A stretch of DNA of 64,000 nucleotides from NCBI RefSeq assembly GCF_041429775.1, contig NZ_CP163421.1, positions 992,001-1,056,000 of the forward strand, in the 5' to 3' direction. The DNA is from Glycocaulis abyssi. GTDB lineage: Bacteria; Pseudomonadota; Alphaproteobacteria; Caulobacterales; Maricaulaceae. Below, in pieces: positions 54,878 to 64,000 of this stretch. Both the position numbers and the translations under genes were made by a program. The notes below the pieces were generated by a model that made no database searches, was not told the origin of the DNA, and worked only from the letters and a program-made list of their open reading frames with translations. The number at the start of each line of letters is the position of its first letter. Within the stretch, counting starts at the first letter, position 1.

Positions 54878-55477
54878 TTGCCAGCCGAACTCTTTCTGAT
54901 CCTCGCTGCCATTGGCGGCTATCTGCTCGGCTCCATCCCCTTTGGCCTGGTGCTGGTAAAGCTTGCTGGCCTTGGCGATATCCGCACCGTCGGCTCTGGC
55001 AATATCGGCGCGACGAACGTGCTGCGGACAGGCCGCAAGGATCTCGCGCTCGCCACTCTGGTGCTCGATAGCGGCAAGGCAGGCATCGCCGCGCTGATCT
55101 TCACCTTCGCCGTCTCGCCCACCGCGGGCCTGATCGCAGGCGGCGCGGCCTTTCTCGGCCATTGCTTCCCGGTCTGGCTGGGCTTCAAGGGCGGCAAGGG
55201 CGTGGCCACCTTCCTTGGCGTGCTGCTGGCCGTACTGTGGCCGGTCGGCCTGCTGGTCTGCGCGACATGGCTCGGCATGGCGCTGGTATTCCGGATTTCA
55301 TCCTTGAGCGCGCTGACCGCCTCCGCCGTCGCGCCTGTACTGGCGCTGGCCTTCATGCGGCCTGATGTGGCGCTGCTGGCGCTGTTCCTCGCAGGCCTGC
55401 TGTGGTGGCGGCACAAGGAGAATATCGCGCGCCTCGTTCGCGGTGAAGAACCGCGCATCGGGGCGAAGAAGGCGTGA
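54878..55477 (+). CDS. plsY: Glycerol-3-phosphate acyltransferase PlsY
   Basis: A 199-aa membrane protein with the PlsY motifs [18 protein letters not shown] and GGKGVAT, plus conserved Lys in LDSGKAGIA. It transfers acyl from acyl-phosphate to glycerol 3-phosphate, starting phospholipid synthesis. TTG 54878 is the start, with GGAG 9 bases upstream; no ATG fits. It overlaps dprA by 4 bp. Confidence 0.96.
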   Translation: MPAELFLILAAIGGYLLGSIPFGLVLVKLAGLGDIRTVGSGNIGATNVLRTGRKDLALATLVLDSGKAGIAALIFTFAVSPTAGLIAGGAAFLGHCFPVWLGFKGGKGVATFLGVLLAVLWPVGLLVCATWLGMALVFRISSLSALTASAVAPVLALAFMRPDVALLALFLAGLLWWRHKENIARLVRGEEPRIGAKKA

Positions 55478-56595
55478 AGCGCACGCCGCTCAGCCCCGCC
55501 GGGCGCACTGCCTGGCTGAGACTGGCGCGCACGCGCGGGGTTGGCCCCGTCACCTTCAACGAGCTCATCAAGCGCTTCAAGACCGCCGAAGCGGCGCTCG
55601 ATGCCCTGCCCGCGCTGGCAAAGAAGGGCGGGCGCTCGACTGCGCTCGTGCCTGCCTCGCGCGATGAGGCCGAAGCCGAGCAGGACTGGCTGGACCGGAT
55701 CGGCGCGCGGCTTTCATGTGCGTGCGAGCCGGATTTTCCTGCAGGACTCGCCGTCCTCGATCCGCCGCCACCGGTCATAACCACGCTGGGTCCGCTGGAC
55801 CTCACCGATCGCACCGCCTGCGCCATTGTCGGGGCGCGCAGCGCGTCGGGCGTGGGCTTGCGTTTTGCCGGTGATCTGGCACGCGGGCTAGGCGAGCACG
55901 GCGTTATTGTCGTCTCCGGCCTGGCGCGCGGCATAGACGGTGCGGCCCATGCGGCAACGATAAACACCGGCACCGTGGCCGTGCTCGCTGGCGGGCTGAC
56001 CAGCATCTACCCGCCCGAACACCGCGATCTGCACGCGGCAATCGCTGAGCAGGGCCTGCTGGTCAGCGAATCTCCGCCAGGCTACTCTCCGCAGGCGCGC
56101 GACTTTCCGCGCCGCAACCGGCTCATCTCCGGGCTGTCCATGGGCGTTATCATCGTGGAGGCCGCCGAACGCTCCGGTTCGCTCATCACGGCGCGCTATG
56201 CGCTCGAACAGGGCCGCGAGGTGATGGCCGTCCCCGGTTCCCCGCTCGATCCGCGCGCCAAGGGCACCAACCGGCTCCTGCGCGAGGGCGCAGCCCTGAT
56301 CGAAAGCGCCGATGATGTCATCACCATTCTCTCCGGCCTGCGCCGGGACAATGTGCAAGAGCGCGAGCGTAGCGATTACGAGGACGAACCCTTGCTGGAC
56401 ACAGATGACAATGGCGCCACCGACGCCGTTCGCGAACGCATTGCCGCCCTGCTTTCACCTGCGCCTATCTCGCGCGACGAGCTTGTGCGCCTGTCCGGTG
56501 CGCCTGCCCGCGTGGTAGCGGCAGCCCTGGTTGAGCTGGAACTGGCCGGACGCTGCGAGGTGGACCCCGGCGGAATGGTGCGCCTAGCCTGCTGA
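55474..56595 (+). CDS. dprA: DNA-processing protein DprA
   Basis: A 373-aa protein starting at GTG 55474. The Rossmann-like core holds [41 protein letters not shown] and the [21 protein letters not shown] block. A C-terminal winged-helix segment follows ([18 protein letters not shown]). DprA protects incoming single strands and loads RecA in natural transformation; it is also present in species not known to be competent. Confidence 0.95.
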   Translation: MKRTPLSPAGRTAWLRLARTRGVGPVTFNELIKRFKTAEAALDALPALAKKGGRSTALVPASRDEAEAEQDWLDRIGARLSCACEPDFPAGLAVLDPPPPVITTLGPLDLTDRTACAIVGARSASGVGLRFAGDLARGLGEHGVIVVSGLARGIDGAAHAATINTGTVAVLAGGLTSIYPPEHRDLHAAIAEQGLLVSESPPGYSPQARDFPRRNRLISGLSMGVIIVEAAERSGSLITARYALEQGREVMAVPGSPLDPRAKGTNRLLREGAALIESADDVITILSGLRRDNVQERERSDYEDEPLLDTDDNGATDAVRERIAALLSPAPISRDELVRLSGAPARVVAAALVELELAGRCEVDPGGMVRLAC

Positions 56596-56787
56596 TGCGA
56601 TCCGGCCGCTCCCGCCTGCATCCTTCTCTGACAGAACGGCGTCGAGCGCGCGGTCTATTGCCAGTTTTGACTGTTCCAGTTCGGCAGCGTCAGCCAGAGC
56701 GGCCATCGACCGCAGCAGGTCAATCAGATAGTCGGCAACCAGATTTGACGAAGCACCGGCAGGCAAGTCTGTTGGGTCGTTTTTCAT
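56584..56787 (-). CDS. Small helical protein, unknown
   Basis: A 67-aa protein overlapping the dprA end by 12 bp in antisense. The core VADYLIDLLRSMAALADAAELEQSK resembles small conserved alphaproteobacterial proteins of the YLxDLLxELxxLA type. No clear ribosome site precedes ATG 56787, so the call is tentative. It has no recognisable domain. Confidence 0.5.
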   Translation of the reverse strand: MKNDPTDLPAGASSNLVADYLIDLLRSMAALADAAELEQSKLAIDRALDAVLSEKDAGGSGRIASAG

Positions 56788-56837
56788 CGGAGGGGAACCC
56801 GCTCAATCTGCTGACCATCCAGTTAGCGGAAAATTGC

Positions 56838-56876
56838 TTAACGTGCAATTTATAACAAACACATCTTTAACGTGCA
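56838..56876. promoter_or_regulatory. Two 10-bp direct repeats upstream of topA
   Basis: ttaacgtgca occurs at 56838-56847 and 56867-56876, 29 bp apart, in AT-rich DNA between the small divergent gene and topA. The first copy also reads ttaa-cgtgcaa-ttta, one base from a CtrA-type box. They may be regulator-binding sites for either promoter. Confidence 0.4.
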
Positions 56877-56983
56877 TCTCGCAGCGGCGATATCCGGCCA
56901 TGTTGACTTGCGCCGGAACCACCCCCACTTTCGCGCGCCGGGCGGCCAGCCCCACCCCTCATGCAAAGGGCATTTAGCATTCC

Positions 56984-59577
<2,594 letters not shown>

Positions 59578-59581
<4 letters not shown>

Positions 59582-61830
59582 CCCAGTCCCACGATCCTTT
59601 CAGGGATGGCGGATTTACCAGGGAAGCCGTGCTCGAAGCGATCCGGCTGGGCGAAGGCCGCTTCACCAAGCGCGAGATCGCAAGGTCTCTGGCCTTGCGC
59701 GGTGATGCGAAGATAGCCCTGAAATCCGCGCTCAAAGTGCTGGAGTCTGAAGGGGCGATCACGCGCACAGGACAGAAATCCTACACGATACGCGGCGGCC
59801 TGCCGCCGGTGACCGTGGTTGAGATCGTCGACCGGGATGTCGATGGCGAGATGCTGTGCCGGGCCGTGCGCGCCGACGGCGACAGTCCCGTCATCCGGCT
59901 GGCGCCCGGTCAGGGCAAGGGCGGCAGGCGCGAAAGCGCGCTGGGCATTGGCGACAAGTTTCTGGCGCGCCTGGAAAAGGACGGCGATGAATACTACGCC
60001 ACCGTCATGCGCACGCTCGGCCAGTCTGCGCACCGCATTTTGTGCGTCTATCGAGAGACGGGGCGCGGGGGCGCGCGGCTGGTGCCGGTGGACCGGCGCA
60101 CCAAGCACGAGCTGATCCCCGCAAAGGGCGAAGGCACGGGCGCGAAGGACGGCGACCTCGTTATGGTGCGTCTCGCCTCCGAACGCGCGCATGGACTTAA
60201 AACCGGGGCTATCGAGGAAGTCATCGGCAGCGCGGACAGCCCGCGCGCCGGTTCCATCATCGCGCTGGCCGAGCATGGCATTCCGCAAGGCTTTGGCGAT
60301 GCTGAAGAAAAAGAAGTGCGGGCCATCAAGCCGGTCACGGCCAGGGACCGCGAAGACCTCACCGACATCCCCCTCATCACCATCGACCCGGCCGACGCCA
60401 AGGACCATGACGACGCCGTCTGGGCCGCGCCCGATGATGATCCGGCCAACAAGGACGGCTGGGTGGTGATCGTCGCCATCGCAGATGTCGCCGCCTATGT
60501 TCAGGGCGGTTCAGCGCTGGACAAGGGCGCGAGGAAGCGCGGCGTATCGGTCTATCTGCCCGACCGGGTGGTGCCGATGCTGCCTGAGCGCCTGTCCAAC
60601 GATCTATGTTCGCTACGGGAGGGCGAGAACCGCCCTTGCCTTGCCGTGCGCATGGTGTTCGACAGGAAAGGCAACAAGCGCGCCCACCGCTTCCTGCGAG
60701 GCTGGATGCGCTCTGCAGCCAAGCTCTCCTATGAGGAGGCACAGGCTGCCATAGACGGCAAAGGCACGGGCAAGGCCGAGACGCTAAAAAAACACGTGCT
60801 CGAACCGCTCTGGGGTGCCTATGCAGCCTTGCAAAAGGCGCGCGCCGTGCGCGAGCCGCTGGAAATCGATGCCCCCGAACGCAAGGTGCGCATTGGCGAG
60901 GATGGCTCGGTGATCGCGGTGGAGCGGCGCGAACGCTTCGACGCCCACAAGCTGATCGAAGAAATGATGATCCAGGCCAATGTGGCTGCCGCAGAAGCAC
61001 TGGAAGCCGCCCGCACGCCCCTCATCTACCGGGTCCATGACGAGCCGGGCACCGAGAAGATCGAGGCACTGGCTGACTTCCTGCCGACCGTGGGGCTTAG
61101 CTGGGCGCGCGGCGAGCGCCTGACGACGAAACGCTTCAATCAGGTGCTGGAGCGGGCAAAGGGCGGGCCGCACTACGAGACGGTCAACGAGGTGGTGCTG
61201 CGCAGCCAGTCACAGGCCATCTATGACACGCGCAATCTGGGCCATTTCGGGCTGAATCTGGAAAAATACGCGCACTTCACCTCGCCAATCCGGCGCTATG
61301 CCGATTTGACCGTCCACCGTGCCCTGATCCACGCGTTCAAGCTGGGCCGGGACGGCACAAGCGACGAGGAGCGCGCCTCCCTGCAGGTCATCGCCGAGGA
61401 AACCACCTCCAACGAGCGCCGCGCCATGGCCGCCGAGCGCGACGCGACCGACCGATTCATCGCAGGCTTCCTCGCTGACCGGGTCGGCGCGGAATTTGAA
61501 GGACGCATTACCGGCGTCACGCGCTTTGGCGCCTTCATCCGCCTGAGCGAAACAGGCGCAGACGCGCTCTGCCCGGTATCGCGTCTGGGCCGGGAATATT
61601 TCCGTCACGATCCGTCCGCGCACGCGCTGATCGGCGAGAATACCGGCGCGACCTACCGGCTGGGCATGAATGTCAATGTGCGGCTTAGCGAAGCAACACC
61701 CGTGACTGGCGGCTTGCTGGTGGACATACTGACCCCGCCAGAACCGGGCAGAAAACCGATGGGGCGCCGCAAGGGCGGACGTCCTCCGGCGGGCCGGGAC
61801 CGAGGCAACAAGGCCAGACGGCGGCGGTAG
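59578..61830 (+). CDS. rnr: Ribonuclease R
   Basis: A 750-aa 3'-5' exoribonuclease. An N-terminal winged-helix (REIARSLALRGDAKIALKSAL) precedes cold-shock-like domains. The RNB catalytic domain has TIDPADAKDHDDAVWA, and a C-terminal S1 domain (GRITGVTRFGAFIRLSETGA) and a basic Arg/Lys tail end the protein. It digests structured RNA. GTG 59578 overlaps the topA stop by 4 bp, so the two are coupled. Confidence 0.95.
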
Positions 61831-61844
61831 AGACGACAAGAACA

Positions 61845-62570
61845 GTGGCAAACTCCAATCCTTTCGACCCCACACGCCATTCGGAAGGCCATGAACGCCC
61901 CGGCGTGAAGCCGCACCCCTCCGTGCGCAAGCCTGCGCTGGCAGCCTCCCTGATCCTCACCCGAGAGCGCGCCAACGGGACCACCGAAATCCTGTTCGGC
62001 CGCCGCTCTGGCGAGCATGTCTTCATGCCGCGCAAATACGTGTTTCCCGGTGGACGCGTGGACCGGACGGACGGCTACGCCCCGCTGGCCAGTGAACCGG
62101 CCGAGCCGGTGCTGGACGTGCTGACCCGCTGCATGACAGAGCGCCGCGCCCGCGCAGCAGCCGCAGCGGCCATACGCGAGACGGCAGAGGAAACCGGCCT
62201 TCTGATCGGCGAGAGCGCACCCCTCATCCGCGCACGCCCGCAATGGGAACCCTTCGCGCAAGCGGGCCTTGCCCCCGCCGCCGCACCGCTGGAGCTGGTA
62301 GCGCGCGCGATTACGCCGCCCGGCCGTCCGCGCCGGTTTGACGCCTGGTTCTTCCGCGCTCCGGAAGAGGCGGTAGCGGCTTCCGCCGATGACTTTATGG
62401 CAGCCGAGCTGGAAGATGTGCGCTGGGTCTCTCTGGAGGATACCGGCGCGCTGGATCTGCCCATCATCACCCGCTTTGTGCTCGCCGAACTGGCTGGCCA
62501 CATGAAGGGCCCTGCCCCTGTTCGCTGCGCGCGCGTGACGCCGAAAGGCCCGCGCGTCGACGAGCTATGA
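61845..62570 (+). CDS. Nudix hydrolase (NUDT19-like layout)
   Basis: A 241-aa protein starting at GTG 61845. The Nudix box is split by about 30 extra residues: FPGGRVD (67-73), then AAIRETAEETGLL (108-120) with the metal-binding Arg111-Glu112-x-x-Glu115-Glu116. Such a long insertion occurs in the NUDT7/NUDT19-like group, whose members act on CoA derivatives and other nucleoside diphosphates. It overlaps the next gene by 4 bp. Confidence 0.87.
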   Translation: MANSNPFDPTRHSEGHERPGVKPHPSVRKPALAASLILTRERANGTTEILFGRRSGEHVFMPRKYVFPGGRVDRTDGYAPLASEPAEPVLDVLTRCMTERRARAAAAAAIRETAEETGLLIGESAPLIRARPQWEPFAQAGLAPAAAPLELVARAITPPGRPRRFDAWFFRAPEEAVAASADDFMAAELEDVRWVSLEDTGALDLPIITRFVLAELAGHMKGPAPVRCARVTPKGPRVDEL

Positions 62571-63199
62571 GCGCCCCGCGCAACACAAGGCGCGCACGCC
62601 CCGCAGCCGGTATTTTCGTGGTGGACAGTGCCACAGGCCGTTTCGCCCTGCCCGCAACGCCAGACGCGCTGCCGCTGGCGTTTTCGCCAGTAAATGCGTG
62701 TGCCGTGGTCCATGCGGGCGAACGCCCCGATATAGCCCAGCGCGCGCTGGGAGTTCGCAGCCTGAGCCCCCGCGCCTTCACCGACGCGGCGTTAAGCGCG
62801 GCGCATGCGCAGCTGGGGCTGCTGTTCGCATCACCCGCCAACGCAGCCGTGACACTGCCGCCGCAGCCGGGCCTGTGGGGGCGCGCCGCCCGCCACGGGC
62901 TTGCGCCAGACCGGCAGGGCCTGACCTATCTGGGACGCAGCGTGTTCACCCGGCCCGATGGCACACGCTGGCATTTGCGCCTGTTCGCCATTGCGCAGGC
63001 GCGCGCCGTTCAGGCCCTGTTTCCAGTAGCCCCCGGCGGACGCGCCGTCTGGATCGAGGAAGAGGCGGTGGAGGCGCGTCTGGCCCAGCCGGAGCTGACC
63101 GGGTTCATTCCGCTGGCCAGGGCCGCCGCATCAGGTGTGATAATCACGCCGCTGCAGGTGAGAAAACAGGCAGGACGGCTGCGCACGACCGGGCTATAG
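62567..63199 (+). CDS. Degenerate Nudix paralogue, catalytic residues missing
   Basis: A 210-aa protein that aligns to its upstream neighbour. The segment AALSAAHAQLGLLF stands where the active enzyme has AAIRETAEETGLLI, so Arg and the metal-binding glutamates are replaced. After it, both proteins continue GLAP plus exactly 26 residues to a matching ...RLF / ...WFF end. This supports common descent and loss of catalysis. It is translationally coupled to the active enzyme (4-bp overlap) and may be a regulatory partner. Confidence 0.75.
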   Translation: MSAPRNTRRARPAAGIFVVDSATGRFALPATPDALPLAFSPVNACAVVHAGERPDIAQRALGVRSLSPRAFTDAALSAAHAQLGLLFASPANAAVTLPPQPGLWGRAARHGLAPDRQGLTYLGRSVFTRPDGTRWHLRLFAIAQARAVQALFPVAPGGRAVWIEEEAVEARLAQPELTGFIPLARAAASGVIITPLQVRKQAGRLRTTGL

Positions 63200-63208
63200 A
63201 CTGGCCGC

Positions 63209-64000
63209 ATGGCCCTCTCATTCCTCATCAGCGACACCCATGCCCGCACCCGTTCGCTCTTCGTGGCGATAATGTGCGGCGGACTGGCCGGGTGCGGGTT
63301 CGGCCTGCTCATGCCGCTGATCTCGCTCAATCTGGAGGCGATGACGGGTTCTGGCGCGCAAGCAGGTATCAACGCCGCCGCCGCCGCGCTGGCGATGATC
63401 CTGGCAACGCCTTTCATCCCCGGCCTGTTCTCGCGGATCAGCCCGCGCGCCCTGTTGGCCGCCAGTCTGGCCGTCATCGCCCTTGGCATACTGGTCTTCC
63501 CGGCCGTGAGGGAGGTGTGGGTGTGGTTCGGCACGCGCTTCCTCATCGGCATCGCGGTCACCATCGTCTTCATTGCCAGCGAGACCTGGATCAACCAGCT
63601 GGCAAAGCCTGAACGGCGCGCATCATTGCTGGCTGTATATGCGACGGTGCTGTCAGCCGGGTTCGGTTCTGGCGGACTTCTGCTGGCGCTGCTGGGCGCG
63701 GAAGGCTGGGCGCCCTGGATAGCCGGAGCGGCGATCTACGCCGCCGGTGTGCTGCCGGTGCTGTTCCTCCGCGGTCCGGGCCTGATACCGCCCAGCCGGG
63801 ATGAAGGCAGCCCGCTGGCCATGCTCACCACGGCACGTCTGGCTCCCGCAGCGATCCTTGCCGGGTTTCTGTTCGGTGCGCTGGAGAACAGCTTCTTTGC
63901 CCTGATGCCTGTCTATGGCGAACGCACCGGACTGACGACCACACTCATCGGCCTGTTGATGACGACCGGCGCACTGGGCGCGCTGTGCCTGCAGATACCG
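63209..64000 (+). CDS. MFS transporter, 3' end outside the window
   Basis: 264 codons are present, in frame to the window edge. The protein starts MALSFLISDTHARTRSLF. About eight membrane helices are visible, with MFS-type loops (GLFSRISPRAL; FGTRFLIGIAVTIVFIASETWIN, which resembles the YcaD group). The substrate is unknown. It starts 9 bp after the previous stop, so it is probably in the same operon. Confidence 0.85.
   Translation, partial: MALSFLISDTHARTRSLFVAIMCGGLAGCGFGLLMPLISLNLEAMTGSGAQAGINAAAAALAMILATPFIPGLFSRISPRALLAASLAVIALGILVFPAVREVWVWFGTRFLIGIAVTIVFIASETWINQLAKPERRASLLAVYATVLSAGFGSGGLLLALLGAEGWAPWIAGAAIYAAGVLPVLFLRGPGLIPPSRDEGSPLAMLTTARLAPAAILAGFLFGALENSFFALMPVYGERTGLTTTLIGLLMTTGALGALCLQIP

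Overview
The window is chromosomal DNA from a GC-rich alphaproteobacterium. Gene content and order fit the Caulobacterales/Maricaulales (Hyphomonadaceae-like) group: an alphaproteobacterial-type LexA operator (GTTC-N7-GTTC), a seven-gene Mrp/Mnh antiporter operon, TonB C-terminal-domain proteins, a possible CtrA-like box, and serS-surE-pcm linkage. I assign no species. No rRNA, tRNA, CRISPR array, prophage or transposase gene was seen. Accessory features are few, and most non-coding DNA is made of short palindromic dispersed repeats.

Layout. 1-2258: 5' part of gyrA (minus), then a 650-bp repeat-rich gap. 2913-6195: a Tat-exported kelch protein, a class D beta-lactamase, ssb, and two small membrane proteins. 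6292-9183: uvrA; ssb and uvrA each have a LexA operator. 9400-12367: three minus-strand membrane proteins, one a CPBP protease. 12408-17043: trmFO flanked by two paralogous TonB-C proteins, one with its signal peptide out of frame at a T6 tract. 17154-20100: squalene/phytoene synthase-like protein, serine hydrolase, and a urate-oxidase-N-type membrane protein. 20185-23225: yajC-secD-secF. 23320-27595: serS-surE-pcm, a small exported protein and an NlpD-like LytM factor. 27884-31633: an RNA m5U methyltransferase and two glycine-zipper exported proteins. 31959-37658: mnhA-G. 37768-43307: tlyA, cold-shock gene, cupin, then xseB-csaA-ispA-dxs (isoprenoid precursors). 43358-49390: AraC regulator, second CPBP protease, histidine phosphatase, HDAC-family deacetylase next to a SET-domain protein, HIT, DUF2007-like and FemAB/GNAT-like genes. 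49486-56595: SDR, ruvX, two AEC transporters, pyrB with an inactive-looking dihydroorotase partner, plsY, dprA. 56984-64000: topA, rnr, a Nudix hydrolase, a degenerate Nudix paralogue and the start of an MFS gene.

Most genes are housekeeping and packed in operons with 1-4 bp overlaps (ATGA/GTGA). Themes are DNA topology and repair (gyrA, ssb, uvrA, ruvX, dprA, topA, xseB), protein export (secDF-yajC, csaA), RNA modification and decay (trmFO, RlmD-like, tlyA, rnr), and ion homeostasis (Mrp).

The points most worth a second look are: the frameshifted paralogue at 16989-16994; the degenerate Nudix neighbour at 62567; the SET/HDAC pair; the two 2-TM proteins between two SOS genes; the Arg/Gln/Gly-rich exported protein at 29360; and Gln at the quinolone-determining Ser83 position of GyrA. 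I did not find a clearly novel multi-gene system that I could defend; the candidates are listed with tests.
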